DNA of 23,384 nucleotides from CAG-791 sp963658695 (GTDB lineage: Bacteria; Bacillota; Clostridia; Lachnospirales; Lachnospiraceae), in the NCBI GenBank assembly GCA_963658695.1, contig CAVKRN010000030.1:1-23384 (forward strand), read 5' to 3'. A model generated the notes under the pieces. It worked only from the letters and a program-made list of their open reading frames with translations, did not search any database and was not told the origin of the DNA. This document shows, one piece after another, positions 8,019-15,246 of the stretch. How positions within the stretch are numbered: position 1 is the first letter of the stretch; every line of letters begins with the position of its first letter. The translations under genes were made by a program, and so were the position numbers.

Positions 8019-8050
8019 AGCGCTGTATACGGATCCGTACGTACGGCGCT
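8019..8050. terminator. Long palindrome between asnA and gdhA, possible asnA terminator
   Basis: A 9-bp outer stem AGCGCTGTA/TACGGCGCT (8019-8027 with 8042-8050) encloses a perfect 12-bp palindrome TACGGATCCGTA (8028-8039). On the minus strand the stem is followed only by TTTCAATAG, so it is a weak terminator at best. Its location about 90 nt after the asnA stop and upstream of the gdhA -35 box makes terminator or protein-binding roles both possible. The rest of 8051-8142 shows nothing definite. Confidence 0.4.
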
Positions 8051-8142
8051 GTGAGAGGACGACGGTTAGTCACCGCCTCCTACTCAATTAGATATGTTTA
8101 TCATGGTGGAAAAAGACGCTTTGCCACCAACATCATTAGCTG

Positions 8143-9153
8143 TTACAGCAGCTCAATTCCGGCTGTTTTGCATGCAGCTGCGACCTCTTCGGGCCACAGC
8201 GAGCACTGCACTTCTCCGATGTGTGCCTTTCGAAGGAAGAACATGCAGATACGGGATTGTCCGATGCCGCCGCCGATGGTGTAGGGGAGCTTTCCATCCA
8301 GAATCGCCTTCTGGAAGGGGAGCTCAGCGCGCTCCGGGCAACCAGCCTTTTCGAGCTGCTGCGCAAGGGCGTCTTCATCGACGCGAATGCCCATGGAGGA
8401 CAACTCTAGGGCAATATCCAGCAGGGGATAGTAAACCAGAATGTCCGCATTAAGCGCCCAGTCATCGTAGTCCGGAGCCCGTCCGTCGTGCGGCTTGCCA
8501 TTCTCCAGCTTGTCACCGATCTGCATGATGCAGACAGCTCCCTTTGCCTGGGTTATATAATACTCGCGTTCCTTGGGCGTGTTGTCCGGGAACATCTCCT
8601 CGAGCTCGTGCGTAGTAATAAAGAAGATATCATCCGGAAGGATTTCAGAGATGTAGTCATACCGGATGGACATGTACTTCTCCGTCTTCCGGAGAACGTG
8701 ATACACAGAGCGAACCACTGATTTTAGGGTTTCGATGGTGCGATCCTCTTTGCGGATGATTTTCTCCCAGTCCCATTGGTCAACGTAGATGGAATGGATA
8801 TTGTCGGTAATCTCATCCCGGCGGATGGCGCTCATGTCGGTATAGAGGCCCTCACCGGTCGCAAAGCCGTATTTCTGCAGCGCATAGCGCTTCCACTTGG
8901 CAAGGGACTGTACAACCTCGGCGTTCTTACCGTTCTGCTCAAGAATATCAAAGGAGACAGGGCGCTCCACTCCGTTCAGATTATCATTCAGGCCGGAAGC
9001 AGGATCTACGAACAGCGGCGCAGATACCCGCAGAAGGTTCAGCCGCTCTGCCAGCATATTCTGGAAAAAGTCCTTCACTACCTTAATGGCAACCTGTGTC
9101 TCGTGCAGGTTCAATGCGGACTTATAGTCCTTGGGAATGGTTAAATGATCCAT
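8143..9153 (-). CDS. asnA: Aspartate-ammonia ligase (asparagine synthetase A)
   Basis: AsnA makes asparagine from aspartate, ATP and free ammonia; its fold is related to class II aminoacyl-tRNA synthetases. The protein from ATG 9153 (MDHLTIPKDYKSALN) has 336 residues, the usual family length. Recognisable blocks include HETQVAIKVVKDFF, the SAPLFVDPASGLND loop, KWKRYAL, the HSIYVDQWDWEK region, and a class II motif 3-like IGGGIGQSRICMFFLRK near the C-terminus. The frame extends to 9255, but GAGG precedes the 9153 start by about 8 nt and family similarity starts there. Upstream promoter at 9261-9289. Confidence 0.96.
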   Translation of the reverse strand: MDHLTIPKDYKSALNLHETQVAIKVVKDFFQNMLAERLNLLRVSAPLFVDPASGLNDNLNGVERPVSFDILEQNGKNAEVVQSLAKWKRYALQKYGFATGEGLYTDMSAIRRDEITDNIHSIYVDQWDWEKIIRKEDRTIETLKSVVRSVYHVLRKTEKYMSIRYDYISEILPDDIFFITTHELEEMFPDNTPKEREYYITQAKGAVCIMQIGDKLENGKPHDGRAPDYDDWALNADILVYYPLLDIALELSSMGIRVDEDALAQQLEKAGCPERAELPFQKAILDGKLPYTIGGGIGQSRICMFFLRKAHIGEVQCSLWPEEVAAACKTAGIELL

Positions 9154-9260
9154 GTCTGCCTCTTTTCTATACTCTTTGATGGACTTTGGGCAGCCTGCAT
9201 GCGATGCGGTTTCTTCCATTGAATATGACTGCGCCATTGCAGTGTTGCCAAACACACCTC

Positions 9261-9289
9261 ATTAAAGCGCATTTCAGGCTCTATTTCAA
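9261..9289 (-). promoter_or_regulatory. asnA promoter
   Basis: On the minus strand TTGAAA (9289-9284) and TTTAAT (9266-9261) are spaced by exactly 17 bp. Transcription would start near 9254, giving a leader of about 100 nt. The leader has a small hairpin ACTGC/GCAGT; it is too short for a T-box and no T-box bulge sequence was seen. Confidence 0.6.
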
Positions 9290-9330
9290 GATTTCCGGGA
9301 AGAAGTGCATGGATCCGAAGGACCTCTGCC

Positions 9331-9410
9331 CAGCCACATCGAGGTTTTCCGAATGCAAGGAGAAGTGCCGTCAGGCACTTTCGAGTATCAAAATCGAGAT
9401 GCGGGTGCTA
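9331..9410 (+). repeat. R2-a: copy of palindromic repeat family R2
   Basis: This 80-bp segment matches the reverse complement of 15247-15324. The outer 30 bases agree at 27 and the inner-right 32 bases at 29 (hand alignment). The core differs in sequence but keeps a hairpin: here a perfect 7-bp stem AAGTGCC/GGCACTT with loop GTCA (9363-9380). It lies in the 507-bp gap between asnA and the HPr-like gene. Confidence 0.75.
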
Positions 9411-9437
9411 AATACATGTGAATTATTACGGAGGCAA

Positions 9438-9453
9438 TGTCAAACGTTTGACA
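9438..9453. promoter_or_regulatory. Perfect 16-bp palindrome, likely operator
   Basis: TGTCAAACGTTTGACA is completely self-complementary with a central CG, a layout like LacI-family operators (CcpA cre sites share TG...CG...CA, though this does not fit the cre consensus exactly). It lies about 60 bp upstream of the -35 box of the HPr-like gene. No LacI-type regulator is encoded in the window. Confidence 0.5.
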
Positions 9454-9514
9454 GATCCGTTATAAATGGCCAAAAAACACCGACAATGAGGGATGAAAAT
9501 TTAAAATCCGGATA

Positions 9515-9542
9515 TTTACAATGGGAAAAGCTTGAATATAAT
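9515..9542 (+). promoter_or_regulatory. Promoter of the HPr-like gene
   Basis: TTTACA (9515-9520) and a perfect TATAAT (9537-9542) are spaced by 16 bp, predicting a start near 9549 and a leader of about 110 nt. Confidence 0.65.
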
Positions 9543-9660
9543 AGGTTTCAACATGAGCGTTTGGGGTTGAGTTCATGTGTAATGTAGTAGACATCAGAGT
9601 ATAGAAATTGGACAAAAATTGCTCACGAACACCACTTGGGGAAATCACAGGAGGTAGAAA

Positions 9661-9900
9661 ATGAGAACAACGAGATATATTACACTGGAACCAAAGGATG
9701 TGCAGGATTTTGTGCGCGCTGCAGAGCGCTGCGATTTTGATGTTGATATTGCGAATGACCGCTACGGCCGTTACATCGTGGATGCGAAGTCGTTTCTGGG
9801 AGTTATGGGACTGGATCTGGGCGGACGATTGGTCGTTTCCTATAGCGGCTACAATGAGGAGTTTGAGAATTTCCTGAACGGAAAGAAGATGGCGGTATAA
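9661..9900 (+). CDS. HPr-like protein lacking the phosphorylatable histidine
   Basis: The 79-residue protein has the HPr size and fold pattern: an amphipathic helix around VQDFVRAAERC, then RYIVDAKSFLGVMGLDLG, which parallels the segment around Ser46 of PTS HPr (..KSIMGVMSL..), and a C-terminal FENFL helix. The active-site region that carries His15 in true HPr is absent: no histidine occurs anywhere in the protein. It therefore cannot be a phosphocarrier. The serine in AKSFLG corresponds to the regulatory Ser46 site of Gram-positive HPr, so a Crh-like regulatory role is possible (inference). A strong GGAGG lies 7 nt before the ATG. It is monocistronic, with its own promoter and a very strong terminator. 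Confidence 0.8.
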   Translation: MRTTRYITLEPKDVQDFVRAAERCDFDVDIANDRYGRYIVDAKSFLGVMGLDLGGRLVVSYSGYNEEFENFLNGKKMAV

Positions 9901-9997
9901 GCTAGACTGATTCCTTAGGAGCTTCTTGGCAGGGGAAACGCTGTTAGCAGTACTCTTTTAAGGCAAAGGGCGGAATAAGTATAGTGAATGTGTACGG

Positions 9998-10041
9998 CAC
10001 AGCCTGCAGAGATGGGAACATCTCTGCAGGCTGTGTTTTTT
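9998..10041 (+). terminator. Strong rho-independent terminator of the HPr-like gene
   Basis: A perfect 17-bp stem (9998-10014 with 10019-10035) closes loop GGAA and is followed by six T. It lies about 100 nt after the stop. Confidence 0.95.
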
Positions 10042-10116
10042 CACGAAAAATTCTGCTGACGTAAAAATCGATGTACTACATCGCCAGACATAGGTATTCT
10101 GTCAAAGGTTTTGTGG

Positions 10117-10611
10117 GTGTTTTTGACGATTGGGGGTGCCGCTGCGGTATTTTACCTGATGAAATTCCGCTATGAACGAGAACTTCCGCAGCTTGAGGTT
10201 GCTGCACTGGATGCAGAAGAAAATCTGAAGAGAAAGAGACAATCACTTCAGGATATTCGAGACCAATATGATATTTCGGTTTTGCCGAAAAATCTGCAGG
10301 ACCCTAAGGCAATTCAGTATGTGATTAAGATGCTTCGTTCCGGCAGGGCACAGAATATTTCTGCAGCGGAGATCTTGTATGAGGAGTACCTTGAAAGAGA
10401 AAACCTGCATAGTCAGCTAGAGCTGCAGCGGCAGCAAATGAAGGAACTTCAGAAGAGTGTACAAAACGGGAAGAAGGGACTTTCTGTTAGCGGTAATAGT
10501 GAGGCTGATTCTTCAGTCGATGGCGCGGATGTTCTGGGGACGGCAGCGGCTGTTGGCGGCGCATTTATTGTGGGAGCCAAAGTGATGAAAGAAATCGGAA
10601 AGCATCTGTGA
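10117..10611 (+). CDS. Unrecognised single-pass membrane protein with coiled coil
   Basis: Function not recognised. The protein (about 164 residues) begins with a hydrophobic segment (VFLTIGGAAAVFYLM), then a positively charged boundary (KFRYERE). A long charged, heptad-like helix follows (about 22-60, ELPQLEVAALDAEENLKRKRQ). Next come a block LPKNLQDPKAIQYVIKMLRSGR and NISAAEILYEEYLER, and a second Gln/Glu-rich coil. A Gly/Ala-rich hydrophobic stretch near the C-terminus (about 132-152) could be a second membrane segment. The start is uncertain: the frame is open upstream to 10060 without ATG. GTG at 10117 has AAAGG 8 nt upstream, and TTG at 10111 is an alternative. An ATG at 10071 is in another frame. 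It follows the terminator at 10041 and is probably expressed alone. Confidence 0.6.
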   Translation: MFLTIGGAAAVFYLMKFRYERELPQLEVAALDAEENLKRKRQSLQDIRDQYDISVLPKNLQDPKAIQYVIKMLRSGRAQNISAAEILYEEYLERENLHSQLELQRQQMKELQKSVQNGKKGLSVSGNSEADSSVDGADVLGTAAAVGGAFIVGAKVMKEIGKHL

Positions 10612-10691
10612 GGAGCATAGTATCGTCAATTTGGAAGGCGGCTTTTGTTGATCCCGGAGGGGTTAACGACAGCCGCTTTCGCGCACTTCAT

Positions 10692-10770
10692 TGAACTTTT
10701 GCGGCTTGGCAGCATTTTTTGCAGCGAACTTTTGCGGTATGACAACACTTTTTGCAATGAACTTTTACGA
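10692..10770. repeat. 33-bp tandem repeat (2.4 copies)
   Basis: Units 10692-10724 and 10725-10757 are 33 bp each, 26 of 33 bases identical, followed by a partial unit 10758-10770 (11 of 13 identical to unit 1). Read on the minus strand each unit encodes 11 residues. One frame gives KV-x-CKKCC repeated with the Lys and Cys codons differing only by synonymous third-position changes. That frame belongs to a short minus-strand ORF (10688-10807 from its last Met) that has no ribosome site. Confidence 0.75.
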
Positions 10771-10805
10771 ACGATGTACTCGGCAACCTGTGATAGAATA
10801 CAGAC

Positions 10806-13364
10806 ATGACAGAGATTACGATTTCGGTTCGCGGCCTGGTGGAGTTTCTGCTCCGTGGCGGTGACCTGGACAACCGAACAGGAGGCGGATCGGAAGAGGC
10901 GATGGCAGCAGGCTCCCGGATGCATCGCAAGCTTCAGGACGCGGCAGAGGGAGATTACAAGCCGGAAATCCCGCTGGAGATACTCTGGAGATATCTGCCC
11001 GGAGAGAATAAGGTGATCGGAGAAGGCGCACTTTCAGGGGAAAGTGCGCCCGTTTCTGCTACAGGGAATTGCACAGACGCGCAGGATGGTCAGGAAAGTC
11101 AAGCCCGGACATATCCGTCAGAGGGAGAATCCCTTTGCGTCCATCTGCAGGGGCGTGCGGACGGAGTCTATCATGGAACCAATCCCGGGCAGACGGAAGC
11201 GCTGTGGACGATTGATGAAATCAAGACGACCTACCGGCCGCTGCGGAGAATCAAAGCGCCGGATCCGGTCCATCTTGCACAGGCAAAATGCTACGCATGG
11301 ATGTATGCCCGCCAGAACCACCTGGAGAAAATCTGCGTTCGCATGACCTACTGCAATCTTCTGACGGAAGGGATTCGACACTTTTATGAGGAGAATTCCA
11401 TAGAAGAGCTGGAGGAGTGGTTTCGGGCGCTGATGGAACAGTACCGCCCTTGGGCGGAGTTTACGGCAGGATGGCAGGAGAAACGACAGAAGAGCATTCA
11501 TCAGCTGGCATTTCCGTATCCGTATCGGGACGGGCAAAAGGAGCTGGCTGCCAGTGTCTATCGGACCATTGTGCATGGCAGAAAATTATTTCTGGAAGCG
11601 CCGACCGGGACAGGCAAGACCATTTCTACCCTGTTCCCGGCGATAAAGGCAGTGGGAGAGAGAAAGGCGGACCGGATCTTTTATCTGACGGCGAAGACGG
11701 TGACAGCTGCCGGCGCAGAAGGCGCCGTCGAGGCGATGCGGGAAAAAGGCTTATCCTGCAAAAGTGTTCTCCTTACGGCCAGGGAAAAGGTGTGTGTGCT
11801 GGAGAAGCCGGATTGCAATCCGGAAAGCTGTGAGAGGGCAAGGGGACACTTTGATCGTATCAATGACGCCATCTATGCTCTGATCACCAATGAGGAAAGC
11901 TTTACCCGTGAAATCGTAGCAGCTTATGCGGAGAAATATCGGGTCTGCCCCTTTGAACTTGCACTGGATGTGAGCTTGTTCTCGGATGTTATCATCGGCG
12001 ATTATAATTATCTGTTCGATCCGCATGCCTATCTGCGGCGTTTTTTTGGAGAGGGATCGGGCGGACAAAGATACTTGTTCCTCATCGACGAAGCGCATAA
12101 TCTGGTGGATCGGGGCCGCGAGATGTACAGCGCTGCGCTTTCGCGAAGAGAGGCAGCGCAGCTACGCAGCAAGGTCAAGGATGTTTGGCCGGCGTTATAT
12201 AAAAAACTGGGACGGATCTCCAGAAAGATGAGGGAGCTTGTCCGAACCGAAGGCGAAGGATGTGACGGGGGTGGTATTTTCCGCTGCGACATGCATGAGC
12301 TTGGCGGACTTGCCACCGAAGTGGATACCGAAATGTCCGGAATTCTAAGTGAGCTGCGCATTGACAGCCAGTCGGGAAAGCTTCGTAATGACCCGAAGAG
12401 GGAGCAGAAACAGGCCTTGCAGGCGGAGCTCCTTGACTTTTACTTCCTGCTGGATCATTTCTGCTTGATGTATCAGGAGCTGGATGAGCGATACGTCACT
12501 TATTTGCAAAGAGATGGGAAAGAGATTGCGGCGCATCTGCGATGCATGGATCCGTCCAAAAAGCTGCAGGAATGTATGGAGAAAGGACGATCGTCGATTC
12601 TGTTCTCTGCGACGCTGCTGCCCATCACCTATTACAAGGCACTTCTGGGCGGCACGGCACAGGACTATGAGATTTATGCGCATTCGGTGTTCGACAAGCG
12701 CCGGCAGGGATTGTATCTGGTACGAGATCTCACCAGTAGGTATCAGGCGCGAAATGAAACAACTTATGAGGCGATGGCAGAGTGCATTGCATCGGTGGTA
12801 TCCAAGCGGAATGGGAATTATATGATCTTTTTCCCTTCTTATTCTTTTCTGCAAAGAGTAGCAGAAAAAATAGAAGGCCACCTGCCGGGAGAGGCGACCC
12901 TGCTACTGCAGAAGTCCGGCATGCAGGAAAAGGAGCGGGAGGAGTTTCTGGCCCGGTTTCGGGAAATCTCGAATGAAAGGACGCTTCTGGGCTTTTGCGT
13001 GATGGGGGGGATCTTCAGTGAAGGAATTGATCTGAAGGGAGATGCGCTCATCGGCGTTATGATTATCGGCACAGGAATTCCGCAGGTGTGCACAGAGAGG
13101 GAGCTGCTGAAAGAATACTTTGATGCAAGAGGTGTCAGCGGGTATGATTATGCATATCGTTTTCCGGGGATGAATAAGGTGCAGCAGGCGGCGGGGCGTG
13201 TGATTCGGACCAGCGAGGACCTGGGCATTGTCGTGCTGATGGATGAGAGATTCGTGACGCCGTCATGCAGACGGCTTTTTCCGGCGGAGTGGTCAGAGGC
13301 GCAGATCACGGATCGTCATGCTGTGGGCCGTTTGGCAGAGAAATTCTGGGATGAGTGGCTGTAG
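10806..13364 (+). CDS. PD-(D/E)XK nuclease domain fused to an Fe-S superfamily 2 helicase (XPD/DinG type)
   Basis: An 852-residue protein with two parts. Residues 1-230 look like a RecB/Cas4-class nuclease: ISVRGLVEFLLRGGDLDNR at the start, GSRMHRKLQ, GRADG with D119, and a D137-E138-I-K140 core, followed by HLAQAKCYAWMYA. Residues 235-852 form a helicase of the XPD/Rad3/DinG branch: Walker A APTGTGKT (265-272), DEAH (428-431), and QAAGRVIRTSED as motif VI. Four cysteines, C330, C337, C342 and C381, lie between motifs I and II, exactly where XPD-type enzymes bind a [4Fe-4S] cluster. Such helicases unwind DNA 5' to 3', so a role in DNA repair or processing of branched DNA is likely. ATG at 10806 lacks a strong ribosome site but starts the conserved N-terminus. 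Related fused proteins occur in Lachnospiraceae (family recollection). Confidence 0.9.
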   Translation: MTEITISVRGLVEFLLRGGDLDNRTGGGSEEAMAAGSRMHRKLQDAAEGDYKPEIPLEILWRYLPGENKVIGEGALSGESAPVSATGNCTDAQDGQESQARTYPSEGESLCVHLQGRADGVYHGTNPGQTEALWTIDEIKTTYRPLRRIKAPDPVHLAQAKCYAWMYARQNHLEKICVRMTYCNLLTEGIRHFYEENSIEELEEWFRALMEQYRPWAEFTAGWQEKRQKSIHQLAFPYPYRDGQKELAASVYRTIVHGRKLFLEAPTGTGKTISTLFPAIKAVGERKADRIFYLTAKTVTAAGAEGAVEAMREKGLSCKSVLLTAREKVCVLEKPDCNPESCERARGHFDRINDAIYALITNEESFTREIVAAYAEKYRVCPFELALDVSLFSDVIIGDYNYLFDPHAYLRRFFGEGSGGQRYLFLIDEAHNLVDRGREMYSAALSRREAAQLRSKVKDVWPALYKKLGRISRKMRELVRTEGEGCDGGGIFRCDMHELGGLATEVDTEMSGILSELRIDSQSGKLRNDPKREQKQALQAELLDFYFLLDHFCLMYQELDERYVTYLQRDGKEIAAHLRCMDPSKKLQECMEKGRSSILFSATLLPITYYKALLGGTAQDYEIYAHSVFDKRRQGLYLVRDLTSRYQARNETTYEAMAECIASVVSKRNGNYMIFFPSYSFLQRVAEKIEGHLPGEATLLLQKSGMQEKEREEFLARFREISNERTLLGFCVMGGIFSEGIDLKGDALIGVMIIGTGIPQVCTERELLKEYFDARGVSGYDYAYRFPGMNKVQQAAGRVIRTSEDLGIVVLMDERFVTPSCRRLFPAEWSEAQITDRHAVGRLAEKFWDEWL

Positions 13365-13376
13365 TGGGGCGCGGCC

Positions 13377-13438
13377 ACCTGCCAATTTCCAACATGAAGT
13401 TATCTGCAAGCGGAAGGTTCGTGTTGAAAGCGGCAGGT
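13377..13438 (+). repeat. R1-B: 62-bp copy of palindromic repeat family R1
   Basis: Starts with ACCTGCC (13377-13383), ends with GGCAGGT (13432-13438), and the arms continue as imperfect inverted repeats (AATTTCCAACATGAA against TTCGTGTTGAAAGC). It starts 12 bp after the helicase stop and could fold as a long hairpin in the mRNA. Both full copies are followed by (A/T)CTGAA. Confidence 0.75.
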
Positions 13439-13546
13439 ACTGAACAGATGCAAAAAAAGTTGTTTGAAATTTCCGAATTCGCTGAAAGAGAACGACAATT
13501 TAATATGGGCACCATCACCGCAAAATCAGCCAAAAACCTTGCAAAA

Positions 13547-13576
13547 TGTGGATAAGTCTGTGGATAATGTGGATTA
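13547..13576 (-). promoter_or_regulatory. Cluster of three DnaA boxes
   Basis: TGTGGATAA at 13547-13555 and 13559-13567 are perfect reverse-strand copies of the DnaA box TTATCCACA. TGTGGATTA at 13568-13576 differs at one position. Spacings are 3 and 0 nt, all in one orientation. The 310-bp gap between the helicase and the glucanase otherwise holds R1-B and an AT-rich stretch (13450-13546) with no gene. Confidence 0.75.
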
Positions 13577-13674
13577 TTCGCAAAAACAGACGTTGGAAAA
13601 TGATGGAGAGAATGGGAAAATAGACTGAATAGTCACAATGTTGCCGGAGCAATGAGGGAAAGGATGAGGAGAAT

Positions 13675-14985
13675 ATGTGGGCAGAAGAAAGTGTAATGTA
13701 TCAGATTTATCCGCTTGGAATGTGCGGCGCTCCTTTTGAAAACGATGGGAAGCTTGAACACCGTATTTTGCGTGTGCTGGACTGGATTCCGCACCTGCAG
13801 AAGCTGGGGGTTACGGCGGTGCTGTTCAACCCGCTGTTTGAATCCGATACGCACGGATACAACACAAGGGATTACCGGAAGGTGGATACGCGCCTTGGAA
13901 CCAATGAGGATTTTAAGAAGGTTTGTGAGGCGTTGCACGAGGCCGGAATGAAAATCTACCTTGACGGTGTTTTTAACCATGCAGGACGCGGATTTGGTCC
14001 CTTTCAGGATGTCCTGCAAAAGCGGTGGGAGAGCGCGTATAAGGACTGGTTCTATCTGAATCTGGACGGAAATGATGCCTATAATGACGGCCTTTGGTAT
14101 GAGGGTTGGGAGGGCAACTATGACCTTGTGAAGCTGAATCTGGACAATGAGGCGGTTCGCAGCTACCTTCTGGAGAGCGTTGGCATGTGGATCGATGAGT
14201 TTGGCATCGACGGACTTCGTCTGGATGTTGCCTACATGCTGAACCGGAATTTCCTGAAGGCTCTTCGCTGGTATGTGGATCAGAAAAAGCCGGAATTTTA
14301 TATGATAGGTGAGATTCTGGGCGGGGACTACAAGCAGATCGTCAATCCGGAGATGTGCAACAGTGCCACGAATTACGAGTGCTGCAAGGGACTGTGGTCC
14401 AGTTTCAACAGCATGAATCTCTTCGAAATCAATCATTCGCTGATTCGGCAGTTTGGTTCGGACCCGTGGTGCCTGTACCGGGGCATGCATTTGATGAGCT
14501 TTGTGGACAACCATGACATTTCCCGAGTTGCATCGACACTGACCAATCCGGCGCACCTGCCGCTGATCTATGCACTTTTGTTCGGTATGCCGGGGATTCC
14601 CTGCGTGTACTACGGAAGCGAGTGGGGGATTACCGGACGCAAGGAAGACGGAGATCCTTGCCTTCGTCCTGCGCTGGAGAGCCCGGAATGGAATGACCTT
14701 ACGGAATGGATTTCCAAACTTGCAGAAGCGAAAAAAAGCTCCGAAGCGCTTTGCTTTGGCGATTTTAGAAGCGTGCTGTTGACTAACCGCCAGTGCATAT
14801 TTGAGCGAAAAAGTGAGCACGAACGGGTGCTGGTTGCCATCAATGCGGACGGTACGGATTTTACGGCGCATTTTGACGCAGGTTGCGGACAGGCTATAGA
14901 TCTGATCACCGGGAAGCTCCACGACTTTGGCGGAGGGAGTTTGCTGCCGGCGTACAGTGCTTCTTTCTGGAAGTGTGAGAAGTAA
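13675..14985 (+). CDS. Cytoplasmic alpha-amylase family (GH13) glycosidase
   Basis: The 436-residue protein carries the four GH13 regions: DGVFNH (97-102), GLRLDVAY with nucleophile D184, MIGEILG with acid/base E213, and FVDNHD with the third acid D281. It acts on alpha-1,4 glucans or maltodextrins. With no signal peptide and no carbohydrate-binding module, it most likely degrades or remodels imported maltodextrin or glycogen in the cytoplasm. The short length and the YQIYPLGMCGAP opening resemble neopullulanase/cyclomaltodextrinase-like branches, though the N-terminal domain typical of those is absent. GAGGAG lies 5 nt before the ATG. No neighbouring sugar transporter or regulator, so the exact substrate is open. 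Confidence 0.92.
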   Translation: MWAEESVMYQIYPLGMCGAPFENDGKLEHRILRVLDWIPHLQKLGVTAVLFNPLFESDTHGYNTRDYRKVDTRLGTNEDFKKVCEALHEAGMKIYLDGVFNHAGRGFGPFQDVLQKRWESAYKDWFYLNLDGNDAYNDGLWYEGWEGNYDLVKLNLDNEAVRSYLLESVGMWIDEFGIDGLRLDVAYMLNRNFLKALRWYVDQKKPEFYMIGEILGGDYKQIVNPEMCNSATNYECCKGLWSSFNSMNLFEINHSLIRQFGSDPWCLYRGMHLMSFVDNHDISRVASTLTNPAHLPLIYALLFGMPGIPCVYYGSEWGITGRKEDGDPCLRPALESPEWNDLTEWISKLAEAKKSSEALCFGDFRSVLLTNRQCIFERKSEHERVLVAINADGTDFTAHFDAGCGQAIDLITGKLHDFGGGSLLPAYSASFWKCEK

Positions 14986-15099
14986 ACACCGGAGGAGGCG
15001 CAGCGCTGCGTGGCAGCGATTGGACAATCGAACGAGGAGCAAGCGCAACCGGCCATCGTATCGAGATAGGCGTTGAAAATAGTTGCTCTGTATGAAGTG

Positions 15100-15155
15100 A
15101 ACACGAACGAGACGGTTTCTACAAAAGAGACGGTGTCGTTCGTGTTTATTTTTGT
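15100..15155 (+). terminator. Rho-independent terminator after the GH13 gene
   Basis: An 11-bp perfect stem AACACGAACGA/TCGTTCGTGTT (15100-15110 with 15136-15146) with a 25-nt apical part is followed by TTATTTTTG. The preceding 14986-15099 shows no gene. Confidence 0.75.
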
Positions 15156-15205
15156 GAAGTTAGGCATATTTAACCGACGCGGTTGAGGTGGTATGCTTAA
15201 TGTGA

Positions 15206-15221
15206 GTTAGTTAATACTAAC
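15206..15221. promoter_or_regulatory. Inverted repeat upstream of the ABC transporter, possible operator
   Basis: GTTAGTTAATACTAAC has 6-bp perfect arms around TAAT, a shape typical for TetR or PadR-family operators. It is about 140 bp before the ABC ATPase gene. No regulator gene for it lies in the window, and I could not assign promoter hexamers confidently. Confidence 0.4.
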
Positions 15222-15246
15222 AATTGTTCAAACACATACTATTGCT

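Noticed and set aside
8104..8131. Hairpin GGTGG/CCACC after asnA as terminator
   Set aside because: Internal T run lies in the loop, not after the stem, so it would not terminate efficiently.
9154..9260. Asn T-box in the asnA leader
   Set aside because: Predicted leader is only about 100 nt, too short, with no terminator hairpin or T-box sequence.
10071..10155. Short ORF from ATG 10071
   Set aside because: No ribosome site and stops after about 28 codons; kept only as a possible frameshifted start of the next gene.
10692..10770. CRISPR array
   Set aside because: Units are directly adjacent with no spacers between them, so this is a tandem repeat.
13547..13576. Chromosomal replication origin
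   Set aside because: No dnaA, dnaN or other origin genes nearby and only three boxes; reported as a DnaA box cluster instead.
13633..15048. 471-codon open frame on the minus strand opposite the GH13 gene
   Set aside because: Antisense shadow; the plus-strand protein has all four GH13 regions.
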